Source of the DNA: Terriglobia bacterium
Lineage (GTDB): Bacteria > Acidobacteriota > Terriglobia > Versatilivoradales > Versatilivoraceae
Assembly (NCBI GenBank): GCA_951813285.1
Contig: OX638355.1
Coordinates: forward strand, 1,612,653-1,676,652
DNA length: 64,000 nucleotides
Reading direction: 5' to 3'
Made by a program: the position numbers and the translations under genes. The notes beneath the pieces are model-generated. The model made no database searches and was not told the origin of the DNA. It saw only the letters and a program-made list of their open reading frames with translations. Positions 51,183-59,598 of the stretch are shown here, one piece after another (the stretch's first letter is position 1; each line of letters opens with the position of its first letter).

Positions 51183-53807
51183 CTATTCCACCAGGCGGTC
51201 GGCCTCCACGCCGATCTTCTCCCGGCGCAGCCTGCGCACCGATACCACCAGGAAGAGCGCAAAGGCGGGAACCGGCGGCAGGGCCGCCGCCAGGAACTTG
51301 ATGGCGTTCTGGATGTCCCGGATGGAAGACTCCATGTCGGCTCGGCTCTTGCCGATCAGCCGCTGCTTTTCCTCTTCGATGTTGGTCCGCGCCACCGCCA
51401 GGCGGCGGTTTTCGGCCTTTTCCTGGTTGGCGATCATGATGCGCTTGGTCTGTTCGTCCAGGTCCCGGCGCTGGCGCAGCGCGTCTACCGCCCGGTCCAG
51501 CCGGGTCTGGGCTTCCTGCAGCCGCTGGGCCGCCGTGGCTTCGGCCTGCCGGGTATCCTCCAGGCGTTGCTCCTCGTAGACCTTGGTTCGGGATTCCACG
51601 GCCTCCAGGGTGCGATGCAACCGCCGTCGCTTGCGGAGAGCGATGAAGGACTCGTCGCCCACCAGCTGGTCCACGGCGTTCAGCAGGAAGGTCACGTTGT
51701 CGAACTGCAGGTTCTCGACGCCCTGGCGCCGAATGGAAAAGAACTGCTCGCCCATCAGGTCGACGTCGGTCACCAGGATGGCCCGAACCGGCTGGTCCGT
51801 CCCTATGCCGGTCAGGCGGGCCGCCAGCGTGTAGCGTTCGGGATCGGGTTCGTGGGGGAGATTGCCGGCCAACTGCAATCCGAACAGCGAGCGTTGCACC
51901 AGGCGGTTCCAGTCCGTCAGCCCGGAATCCGCACCGGTTTGAAGCAAGGGCGTCAGAGTCGTGCGGCTGCCGGCCGCCAGCTTGATCGAACCCGGATAGA
52001 TCGCTACCAGCTCCTGAAGCCCTGAGGTGATGGCCTCGTCCGGGTTGAAGGGAGGGTCCTCGCCGGACCCGGAGCCCAGAAAGATGACTTCCGGAGGCAG
52101 GGAACGGAACTGTGGATGGGGATTGTATTTGTCCCAGGCAATGCGGGCCGGGTCCCAGTCCACTCCCAGCACCTCCATCAGCGCCTGGAGGTCGGCCGGC
52201 TTCCTGGGCGGCGGGCCCTGGCGAAAGGGCCCCTGAGGCATCGTCTGCGCCGAGAGCTCGGGATTGAACGCCGGCAGGGGATCCACCAGGATCAGGGTGG
52301 GATTCCCCTGCTTGACGTAATCCGTCAGCCAGTCTACCTGGTCCTGCTCCAGGGTGTTGGGCAACGCCACCATCAAGGCGTCCAGGTTCTTCGGGTAGTC
52401 CTGGCCGGGCGGCACCCTTTCCACCTGGTACTGCTTGCGCAGCTCGGCCACAATGGCCCAGTCGGTCGAGTGCTGGCGGGACTGGAAGTCGAATCCGCCG
52501 AAGAGCCCGGCTCCCGTCTCCAGAACTCCGACCCTTCTGCGTTCCGCCCGCGACACCACCCGAATCGAGCGCATGAGCTCGTACTCCACGGGCAGCCCGG
52601 GATCCAGGAAGGGAATGACGAATTCCTCGGCTCCGCAATTGAAGGCGATGCCCAGGAAGATCTCGTCGGGAGTTCCCGCGCTCTGCCGGGACGCCGGAAG
52701 CTGGCGGGGGCGGATGTCGAAACGCTCCTGGGCTTCGCGGGCCTCAGGCGTATACGTTTCGGTGTGCACGATCCGGGTCTGCAGGCGGCCCCCGCCCAGG
52801 GCCGACAGCTCCCTGAGCAGGTTGACCAGGTTGTTGCGAGTGGGGAGGTGGCTGCGGGGCACCTCCGGGCTCAGGTAGGCCTGAATGAAGACCGTCCGGC
52901 TCGGGTCCAGCCCCTCGATGAGCGCTCGTGTGCCGGTCGAGAGCGAGTGGATCCGTTCGGCGGTCACGTCAACCCGTCCTCCCAGGCGGTCCAGTAGCAG
53001 TGTCAGCCCGGCCAGGGCGACCACCAGAGCCAGCCCCCGCGCCAGCAGGTGGGCGCCCATGGCCGGGGCTTGCCGGCCGGTGGCCCAGTGTCGCCTCCCG
53101 AGCAGCGCCACGTTGAGATAGACCATGGCCGCCGCAAAGGCAAGGAAGTAGGCCACCGAGGACAGGGACACCACTCCCGCGGCCAGGTCCTGGAACTGCT
53201 GGTTGAAGGAGAAGCCGGCCACCAGCCGTTCGGCGCCCCCGGTCAGGACGGTGCCCGCATGGTCGATGAAGACGGGGAATGCGCAGAGCAGGGCCCCCAG
53301 GATAAAGGCCACGGTGATGTTGTCGGTCAGCAGGGACCCCACCATGCCCAGGGCCAGCAGCGCCACTCCCATGAGCCAGTAGCCCAGGTAGGTGGAGGCC
53401 ATCAGGCCGGGGTCGGGGTTGCCCAGCCACCCCAGCACCAGCACGTGGGTCAGGGAAAAGAGGAGGGCCACGGTGTAGATGCCGGCGGCAGCCAGGTACT
53501 TCCCCAGCACGATGCCGAAGTCGGTGGCCGGCAGGGTCAGCAGCAGCTCGTCGGTTCCGTTCCGTTTCTCCTCGGCCCAGATGTTCATGGTGATGGAGGG
53601 AACCAGGAAGACCAGCAGGTAGGGAAAGACGCGGTTGAGCTGGTCCAGATTGGCCAGGTTGTTGGCGAAGAACCCATCCTGCCAAAAGGCGGCCAGGGCG
53701 CTCAGGAAGACAAACAGGGTGATGAAGACGTAGCCGGTGGGACTGCTGAAGTAACTGCTCAGCTCCCGCTTGCAGACAACTCTGGCCAGCCGCCAATGCC
53801 TTTTCAC
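51183..53807 (-). CDS. Fused ABC-2 permease (GldF-like) and GldG-like auxiliary protein
   Basis: 874 residues. Residues 1-235 are an ABC-2 permease with six helices (YVFITLFVFLSALAAFWQDG, PYLLVFLVPSITMNIWAEEK with the conserved EEKRNGTDELL, then YWLMGVALLALGMVGSLLT). A seventh helix (LALVVALAGLTLLLD) leads to the large periplasmic GldG/ABC_transp_aux domain, about 290-840. That domain has VDVTAERIHSLSTGTRALIE and DYVKQGNPTLILVDP. A coiled-coil segment near 740-820 and a last helix (FLAAALPPVPAFALFLVVS) close it. In many bacteria these are two genes. The start overlaps the ATPase stop by 4 bp. Confidence 0.9.
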   Translation of the reverse strand: MKRHWRLARVVCKRELSSYFSSPTGYVFITLFVFLSALAAFWQDGFFANNLANLDQLNRVFPYLLVFLVPSITMNIWAEEKRNGTDELLLTLPATDFGIVLGKYLAAAGIYTVALLFSLTHVLVLGWLGNPDPGLMASTYLGYWLMGVALLALGMVGSLLTDNITVAFILGALLCAFPVFIDHAGTVLTGGAERLVAGFSFNQQFQDLAAGVVSLSSVAYFLAFAAAMVYLNVALLGRRHWATGRQAPAMGAHLLARGLALVVALAGLTLLLDRLGGRVDVTAERIHSLSTGTRALIEGLDPSRTVFIQAYLSPEVPRSHLPTRNNLVNLLRELSALGGGRLQTRIVHTETYTPEAREAQERFDIRPRQLPASRQSAGTPDEIFLGIAFNCGAEEFVIPFLDPGLPVEYELMRSIRVVSRAERRRVGVLETGAGLFGGFDFQSRQHSTDWAIVAELRKQYQVERVPPGQDYPKNLDALMVALPNTLEQDQVDWLTDYVKQGNPTLILVDPLPAFNPELSAQTMPQGPFRQGPPPRKPADLQALMEVLGVDWDPARIAWDKYNPHPQFRSLPPEVIFLGSGSGEDPPFNPDEAITSGLQELVAIYPGSIKLAAGSRTTLTPLLQTGADSGLTDWNRLVQRSLFGLQLAGNLPHEPDPERYTLAARLTGIGTDQPVRAILVTDVDLMGEQFFSIRRQGVENLQFDNVTFLLNAVDQLVGDESFIALRKRRRLHRTLEAVESRTKVYEEQRLEDTRQAEATAAQRLQEAQTRLDRAVDALRQRRDLDEQTKRIMIANQEKAENRRLAVARTNIEEEKQRLIGKSRADMESSIRDIQNAIKFLAAALPPVPAFALFLVVSVRRLRREKIGVEADRLVE

Positions 53808-54655
53808 TCTTCCGTCTCCTTTGCCTCCGGGGTCGGCTCCTGCGCCGCGCTCGGGACCTCCGCCTCCGACGGGGTCCGGCCATGCGGCTCCGGAGCGGAG
53901 CCTTCCGGTTCGAGCGCCTCCTGGCCGTTCCTGCCCGTCAGGCGGTAAAAGGCCTCGTCCAGGCTTCCGCCTCCCGCCATCTCCCCGGGAGTGCCGTCAA
54001 AGACGATGCGGCCTTCGTGAATGAGAATGACGTGGTCGGCCACGGCTTCCACTTCCTGCAGAATGTGGGTCGAAAGCAGCACCGTGCGGGTTTGGCCCAA
54101 CTTCCGGATCAATTCCCGGACTTCGCGGATCTGGTTGGGGTCCAGGCCGCTGGTGGGCTCGTCCATGATCAGGATGTCGGGCTCGTGCAGCAGGACCTGG
54201 GCCATACCCAACCGCTGGCGATAGCCCTTGGAGAGCTTGTAGATGCTCTTTTCCAGGACGGCTTCCAGGTTGCACTGCTCGACCACGGCCTCGATGCGCG
54301 CCTCGAGCCGTGCCCGGGTCAGCCCGCGGGCCTCGCCAAAGAACCTGAGCAGCTCCAGAGGCGTCATCTCCGGATATAGCGGACCGTTCTCCGGCAGGTA
54401 ACCGATCCGGGCGGCCGCTTCGATGCGGTGGCGCGAGACATCCCGGCCCGCAATACGGGCAACGCCGGCGGTAGGAGTGAGATATCCGGTCAGGATCCGC
54501 AGGGCAGTCGACTTGCCGGCTCCATTGGGCCCCAGAAAGGCGGCCACCTGTCCGCGGGGGACCGAGAAGGAGACGTCCTGCAGCGCTGCAAAGGTCCCAA
54601 AGACCTTGCTCAGGCCCTGGGCCTCGATCATGGATGAAGTGTCGGGTTCGGTCAT
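53804..54655 (-). CDS. ABC transporter ATP-binding protein (GldA-like)
   Basis: 283 residues from the ATG at 54655; a TTG at 54670 is possible but less likely. Walker A is GPNGAGKSTALR and the ABC signature is YKLSKGYRQRLGMAQ. Walker B is DILIMDEPTSGLDPNQ, with the H-loop in LLSTHILQEVEA. The C-terminal 35 residues are a Glu/Pro-rich tail with no recognised domain. It couples by an ATGA overlap to the fused permease and is the first gene of a three-gene exporter-type ABC operon. Substrates of GldAFG-like systems outside Bacteroidota are unknown, and gliding need not be implied. Confidence 0.93.
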   Translation of the reverse strand: MTEPDTSSMIEAQGLSKVFGTFAALQDVSFSVPRGQVAAFLGPNGAGKSTALRILTGYLTPTAGVARIAGRDVSRHRIEAAARIGYLPENGPLYPEMTPLELLRFFGEARGLTRARLEARIEAVVEQCNLEAVLEKSIYKLSKGYRQRLGMAQVLLHEPDILIMDEPTSGLDPNQIREVRELIRKLGQTRTVLLSTHILQEVEAVADHVILIHEGRIVFDGTPGEMAGGGSLDEAFYRLTGRNGQEALEPEGSAPEPHGRTPSEAEVPSAAQEPTPEAKETEE

Positions 54656-54984
54656 GACCGTAGCCCCCAATTCCAGTTAACGGCGGCGAATTTGGGACGA
54701 ATCTCAGGCCGAAACTTCCGCGTTACGGTCGTCATCGCCACATCCCCCCGGTGAGAAAATGCGGGCTCGCCCCCGCCTGTGCAGGGCGCCATGAAAAGGG
54801 TTGTGCACGGGGTAACTGCGATTTCGAAGGTGCATCCTCGACGGCAAGAATCGCCTTCTACTGCTCAGGAGACCAACTCCTGCGGCAGGTGCTGCATTCA
54901 ACATTCCAAGGTTAACCCCAACCCGATTTTTTTTCAATGGGGGGACGCCTCCGTCGGGTCCCGCGCGAACCGATTCGGTAAGCG

Positions 54985-55092
54985 GCTTGTCTGGAACAAA
55001 CGAAAAAAAGAGTGATCCACGAAGACACACGAAGGACCACGAAGGGCCACTAAGGCATTGAGGTGAACCGGGACGGGGTACCAACGCCTGCA
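54985..55092 (-). repeat. Inverted copy of REP end plus spacer A
   Basis: On the minus strand this reads like the spacer between REP units at 8.9-9.3 kb: TTGGTACCCCGTCCCGGTTC, then CTTAGTGGCCCTTCGTGGTC, then CTTCGTGTGTCTTCGTGGAT, ending near TTTGTTCCAGACAAGCC. It shows the cassette has spread in both orientations. Confidence 0.7.
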
Positions 55093-55093
55093 C

Positions 55094-55219
55094 AGGGGAC
55101 GTTGTTGAATTACTGGAATTACTCGCGCGAATAGGGGAAGCGAATAGGAGACCTCGCTGAATAACAGGAATTCAGCAGCTGCCGCTCCCAGTTATTCCAC
55201 TAATTCAACAACGTCCCCT
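55094..55219. repeat. 126-bp element with perfect 19-bp terminal inverted repeats
   Basis: AGGGGACGTTGTTGAATTA at 55094-55112 is the exact reverse complement of 55201-55219. The match continues inward imperfectly (CTGGAATTAC against GTTATTCCAC) to about 30 bp. It could fold into a long hairpin. It has no coding capacity and so resembles a MITE or a REP-type element mobilised in trans. The ends resemble repeats associated with Y1 (REP-associated tyrosine) transposases, from memory only. Confidence 0.7.
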
Positions 55220-55282
55220 ACTCCCTTGGCCCTCTCGCGACACCGCGTTGGCCCCCCTCCGGATCGGCTGCGGGCTGCGCCC

Positions 55283-55460
55283 TTGTCTCTCCGACTCCCC
55301 CTCAAGGGGGGAGTGATACTTGGTCGAGCCGCAGGCGAAGGCCGATGCGGAGGGGGGGTCGCACAAGGCGAGCCACAGGCGAGATCTTGTGCACCGCTGC
55401 GGGGTTCGCAGAAGCAGCGCCAAAGGCGAAGGCTGATGCGGAGGGGGGGCCGCCGGGCCG
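55283..55460 (+). repeat. Intergenic repeat (CTCAAGGGGGGAGTG ... GGCGAAGGCCGATGCGG)
   Basis: CTCCCCCTCAAGGGGGGAGT at 55298-55317, AGCCGCAGGCGAAGGCCGAT near 55326, and a further GGCGAAGGCTGATGCGGAGG at about 55426-55445. The same family as 21196-21275. The inverted repeat around the G and C runs could form a hairpin. Confidence 0.55.
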
Positions 55461-55473
55461 AGGCCGGCGTCCG

Positions 55474-55482
55474 TGCTAGAAT
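55474..55482 (+). promoter_or_regulatory. Candidate extended -10 promoter element
   Basis: TGCTAGAAT (TG-n-TAGAAT) lies 123 bp upstream of the chosen CRTAC1 start. No good -35 was seen. It would drive the two ASPIC/UnbV genes. Confidence 0.35.
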
Positions 55483-55604
55483 TTCAGTCTGTGAGGGCTG
55501 CTGATTTTGGGTGAAACAAGGGTGTTCCGGACAACATGCTGAACGCATCGATGCAATCACTCTCCACTCTCCACTCTTCACTCTCCACTCTCCTGCGGTT
55601 CCGC

Positions 55605-57284
55605 ATGGTTTTTCCGGCGCTGTATCTTCTTGGTTTTTCCGGCGCTGTCGTTCCGGCGGACCCAGCCGAGCCGTTCCGAGACCGGACCCGGGCGATGGGC
55701 ATCGATTTTCGGCACCAGAACGGCGCCTCGGCTCAGAAGCACCTGGTGGAGACCATGGGATCGGGTTGCGCCCTGCTGGACTACGACGTTGACGGCAAGT
55801 TGGACGTGCTGCTGATCAACGGCGGCCGGACCCCCGATTCGGCGCCGTTCGAGCCGAGGCCCCACGCCCTCTACCGCAACCGGGGCGGCGGGCGCCTGGA
55901 GGAGGTGACCCGAGAAGCCGGCCTGGAGCCGACCGCGGATTACGGCATGGGAGTGGCCGTGGGTGACTACGACAACGATGGGGACCCCGATCTCTACCTT
56001 ACTTATTTTGGCCCCAACCGGCTCTACCGCAACAACGGCGACGGCACTTTCAGCGACGTTACCGGCAAGGCCGGCGTGGCCGGCGGCGAATGGAGCACCA
56101 GCGCCGCCTTCTTCGATTACGACAGGGACGGCGCCCCAGACCTCTACGTGGTCAACTATCTGGATGCGACTTTCGAGCGCAATCCTCCCTGTGAAATGAA
56201 GGGGATCCGGGCCTATTGCCATCCGCGCCACTTTTCCGGGGTGGCCGACCGTCTCTACCGGAATCTGGGCGACGGCCGATTCCGCGACGTCAGCCGCTCC
56301 AGCGGCATTCTCAACCCCGAGGGCAAGGGCCTGGGAGTGGTGGCGGCCGATTTCGACCAGGACGGCTGGGTCGACCTCTACGTGGCCAACGACTCCGTGC
56401 GAAACTTTCTGTTCAAGAACAACAGGGACGGGACGTTTGCCGACGTGACGCTTCTCTCAGGGACCGGCTACAACAGCCAGGCCCAGGCGGAAGCCGGAAT
56501 GGGCGTGGATGCGGCCGACTACGACGGGGATCGCCTGCTGGACATTGTCGTGACCAACTACGACCTGGAGACCAACGCCCTCTACCGCTACCAGGGAAAC
56601 TGGCTGTTCGGGGACGAGCGCTGGAGGTCGGGCCTGGCGCGCAAGGACCGCTTCCTGCTGGGCTTCGGCGCCGGCTTCCTGGACTTCGACAACGACGGAG
56701 ATCGGGACCTGCTGGTGGTCAACGGACACGTGGTGGACAACATCGAACGGATCCAGCCCGACCTTTCCCATGCTCAGCCGGATCAGTTGTTCGAAAACCG
56801 GGGCGGGCGATTCCTGGAGCACGAGGCCTTCTACCGCGGATCTTCCCGGCAGCCGCGGGTGGGGCGGGGCATGGCCCTGGGAGATATCGACAACGACGGC
56901 GATGTCGACGTCCTCATCAGCAACTGCGGGGCCGAGCCGGCCCTGCTCCTCAACCAGGTCGGCTCCCGCAAGAACTGGATCCAGCTCCGATTGACCGGGA
57001 CCCGCAGCAGCCGCGACGCCGTGGGGACCCGCTTGACGCTCACCACGTCCGAAGGGCGGCAGACCGACCAGGTCACGGGTGGGGGAAGCTATCTGTCGGC
57101 CGGCGATCTGCGCGCCCATTTCGGATTGGGGGAGGCTGCCAGGGTGGAGGAGATCCGGATCCGCTGGCCCAGCGGGAAAGAGGAGGTCCTCAAGGAGATT
57201 CCCGCCAATCGGATCCTGCAGGTGACCGAGGGACGCGCCTCCGAGTTCTCGATTGCCCCCGGTCCCCGTCCGGCAGCGGAGTAG
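55605..57284 (+). CDS. CRTAC1-like secreted protein with FG-GAP repeats and ASPIC/UnbV domain
   Basis: 559 residues from the ATG at 55605, giving a signal MVFPALYLLGFSGAVVPADP. An earlier in-frame ATG at 55536 would translate a CTCCACT repeat and is disfavoured. FG-GAP units carry calcium loops: DYDVDGKLDVLLING, DYDNDGDPDLYLTYFGPN, DYDRDGAPDLYVVNYLD, DFDQDGWVDLYVANDS. The C-terminal ASPIC/UnbV domain (about 465-540) has KNWIQLRLTGTRSSRDAVGT, VTGGGSYLSAGDLRAHFGLG and RIRWPSGKEE. It is likely an eight-bladed or seven-bladed propeller on the cell surface. It is followed after 6 bp by a related gene. Confidence 0.88.
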   Translation: MVFPALYLLGFSGAVVPADPAEPFRDRTRAMGIDFRHQNGASAQKHLVETMGSGCALLDYDVDGKLDVLLINGGRTPDSAPFEPRPHALYRNRGGGRLEEVTREAGLEPTADYGMGVAVGDYDNDGDPDLYLTYFGPNRLYRNNGDGTFSDVTGKAGVAGGEWSTSAAFFDYDRDGAPDLYVVNYLDATFERNPPCEMKGIRAYCHPRHFSGVADRLYRNLGDGRFRDVSRSSGILNPEGKGLGVVAADFDQDGWVDLYVANDSVRNFLFKNNRDGTFADVTLLSGTGYNSQAQAEAGMGVDAADYDGDRLLDIVVTNYDLETNALYRYQGNWLFGDERWRSGLARKDRFLLGFGAGFLDFDNDGDRDLLVVNGHVVDNIERIQPDLSHAQPDQLFENRGGRFLEHEAFYRGSSRQPRVGRGMALGDIDNDGDVDVLISNCGAEPALLLNQVGSRKNWIQLRLTGTRSSRDAVGTRLTLTTSEGRQTDQVTGGGSYLSAGDLRAHFGLGEAARVEEIRIRWPSGKEEVLKEIPANRILQVTEGRASEFSIAPGPRPAAE

Positions 57285-57290
57285 CCCGCC

Positions 57291-59540
57291 GTGTCCAGAA
57301 GATTCCCGATCGCCGCACTGCCGATTTGCCTGATTGCCGTCCTTTGCCTGGGAGGCGATCTTCGGGCCCAGGCAGGGTCCGGCTCCCGGGGCATGGCTTC
57401 GCGGCTGGCTCAATTGGCCCGCAACGCCGACTATTTCCCGGATCACCCCATGAATACCCGGGCGGTGGCGCAACTGCGCCGGCGCCTGCAGGCCGTCGAA
57501 GACCCCCGACGGCAAATGAGCCTGCGCCTTCAGGTGGCGCTGAGGCTTCTCAGGGGCGGGCAGAGCCAGGCCGCCATCGAGGAGTTGACGGATCTGCAAG
57601 CCTGGTCCGGGCGGCAACCCTGGCAATTGTCGGGGGAGACCGTCGCCGTGATCCGGGATTTGCTGGCGGTCGCCTTTCTGCGGCTGGGCGAGCAGGAAAA
57701 CTGCATCGCCGCCCACGGAGAACACTCCTGTTTTCTGCCCTTCCGGGAATCCGGCCGGCATCGGTTGCAGCGGGGCTCCCGGGGGGCCATCCCCATCCTG
57801 GGCCGGCTTCTGTCGGACGATCCCGGCCATCTGGGGTATCGCTGGCTGCTCAACCTGGCCCACATGACCCTGGGGGAGCACCCGGCCAAGGTTCCCTCGC
57901 AATGGGTCATTCCGGCTGAAACCCTGGACGCGGACTACGATATCGGGCATTTCCGGGAGGTAGCGCCTCAGCTGGGCGTGGATGTCACGGCGCTGTCCGG
58001 GGGCAGCATCCTGGAAGATTTCGACCGGGACGGCGCCCTGGACATCATGGCTTCCTCCTGGGGGATGCGGGACCCGCTGCGTTACTTCGGCAACAACGGC
58101 GACGGCACCTTCAGCGATCGGACCCGGGCGGCCGGCCTGGAGGGGCAGGTCGGAGGACTCAACATCTGCCAGGCCGACTACGACAACGACGGCTTTCCCG
58201 ACGTGCTGGTGCTGCGGGGGGCCTGGCTGCAGGGCCTGGGCGACCACCCCAACTCGCTGCTGAGGAATAACGGAGACGGCACCTTCGAGGACGTCACCGA
58301 AGCGGCCGGTCTGCTCAGCTACCACCCCACCCAGGCGGCCGCCTGGGCGGACTACGATAACGACGGCCACCTGGACCTCTTCATCGGCAACGAGTCCACC
58401 GGCAGCGAGATTCATCCCTGCGAGCTGTTTCGCAACAACGGGGACGGGACCTTTTCCAATGTGGCCGCCGCCCTGGGCCTGGCCCGGGCCGGCTATGTCA
58501 AGGGGGTGGCCTGGGGAGACATCGACAACGACGGAGACCCGGACCTCTACCTGTCCCGCATGGATGCCGGCAACCTGCTCTATCGCAATGACGGCGCCGA
58601 TCCCTCTGCCGGGGAGGCCAGCGAAGGGAATCCGTCCTGGAGATTCGTGGAGGTGGGGCGGCAGGCCGGGGTCCGGGAGCCGCGGAAGAGCTTCGCCACC
58701 TGGTTCTGGGACTACGACAACGACGGGTGGCAGGATTTGTTCGTGGCCGGATATTCGCTCAAGCCCGATTTCTCGGGCTCGCTGGAGGAGGCGGTCAAGG
58801 GGTTCCTGGGGCTACCCCACCAGGGCGAGTTCTCACGGCTCTTCCGCAACAACGGCGACGGAACCTTCAGCGACGTTTCCCGGGAAGCGGGTCTTGAACG
58901 GGCGCTGCTGGCCATGGGCGCCAACTTCGGGGACCTGGACAACGACGGATTCCCCGACTGCTACCTGGGAACGGGGGAGCCCGACTTGCGGACGCTCATC
59001 CCCAATCAGATGTTTCGCAACCACCAGGGAAGGGTCTTCCAGAACGTCACCACCTCGGGGGGATTCGGCCATCTACAGAAGGGCCACGGCGTCTCCTTCG
59101 GGGACATCGACAACGACGGAGACCAGGACATCTACACCGTGATGGGGGGGTGGTATTCCGGGGATGTCTACCAGAACCTGCTCTTCCTCAATCCGGGACA
59201 CGGCAACCGCTGGATCACTCTCCTGCTGGAGGGCGTCAAGACCAATCGCATGGCCCTGGGAGCACGCATCGAGGTGACGGTGGAGACCGGGGAGGGAGAT
59301 CGGGAGGTCCACGCCACCGTATCCAGCGGGGGAAGCTTCGGGGCCTCCAGCCTGCAGCAGGAGATCGGACTGGGCCGGGCGACCGGGATCAAATCAGTGG
59401 AGGTCTACTGGCCCGTGACCGGCAAGACCCAGACCCTTTCGAATCTCTCCCTGGACCGGTTCTACAGGATTCGAGAGGGAGAGGCCCGCCCCGTGCCCCT
59501 GGAGCGGCCCTCCTTCGACCTGGCGCCGCCGGCCCGCTGA
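57291..59540 (+). CDS. ASPIC/UnbV and FG-GAP protein with a Cys/His-containing N-terminal domain
   Basis: 749 residues from a GTG six bases after the previous stop. Signal FPIAALPICLIAVLCLGG. Residues 35-205 are a helical, TPR-like domain absent from the upstream gene. It carries ENCIAAHGEHSCFLPF, with C138, H142, H145 and C147 spaced as if to bind a metal or form a disulfide. FG-GAP repeats follow (DFDRDGALDIMASSWG, DYDNDGFPDVLVLRG, DIDNDGDPDLYLSRMDAG), then the ASPIC/UnbV domain from GNRWITLLLEGVKTNRMALG to VEVYWPVTGK. Probably surface-exposed and co-expressed with the previous protein. Confidence 0.88.
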   Translation: MSRRFPIAALPICLIAVLCLGGDLRAQAGSGSRGMASRLAQLARNADYFPDHPMNTRAVAQLRRRLQAVEDPRRQMSLRLQVALRLLRGGQSQAAIEELTDLQAWSGRQPWQLSGETVAVIRDLLAVAFLRLGEQENCIAAHGEHSCFLPFRESGRHRLQRGSRGAIPILGRLLSDDPGHLGYRWLLNLAHMTLGEHPAKVPSQWVIPAETLDADYDIGHFREVAPQLGVDVTALSGGSILEDFDRDGALDIMASSWGMRDPLRYFGNNGDGTFSDRTRAAGLEGQVGGLNICQADYDNDGFPDVLVLRGAWLQGLGDHPNSLLRNNGDGTFEDVTEAAGLLSYHPTQAAAWADYDNDGHLDLFIGNESTGSEIHPCELFRNNGDGTFSNVAAALGLARAGYVKGVAWGDIDNDGDPDLYLSRMDAGNLLYRNDGADPSAGEASEGNPSWRFVEVGRQAGVREPRKSFATWFWDYDNDGWQDLFVAGYSLKPDFSGSLEEAVKGFLGLPHQGEFSRLFRNNGDGTFSDVSREAGLERALLAMGANFGDLDNDGFPDCYLGTGEPDLRTLIPNQMFRNHQGRVFQNVTTSGGFGHLQKGHGVSFGDIDNDGDQDIYTVMGGWYSGDVYQNLLFLNPGHGNRWITLLLEGVKTNRMALGARIEVTVETGEGDREVHATVSSGGSFGASSLQQEIGLGRATGIKSVEVYWPVTGKTQTLSNLSLDRFYRIREGEARPVPLERPSFDLAPPAR

Positions 59541-59598
59541 CGCCGTGTATCTCATTCGTGGGTGAATCGACAGACCGCTGCGGCCCCAAGGCCGAATC

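Larger units (their letters stand above)
54656..55604. other. Gene-free divergent interval with several repeats
   Basis: About 950 bp between the ABC operon and the CRTAC1-like genes. It holds an inverted spacer-A fragment (54985-55092), an inverted-repeat element (55094-55219), a GGGGGGAGTG-type repeat region (55283-55460), a candidate promoter (55474-55482) and a CTCCACTCTCCACTC run. 54656-54984 shows nothing I can recognise. Confidence 0.6.

Noticed and set aside
54704-55093. 129-residue minus-strand open frame
   Set aside because: Consists of repeat and intergenic DNA with no recognisable domain.
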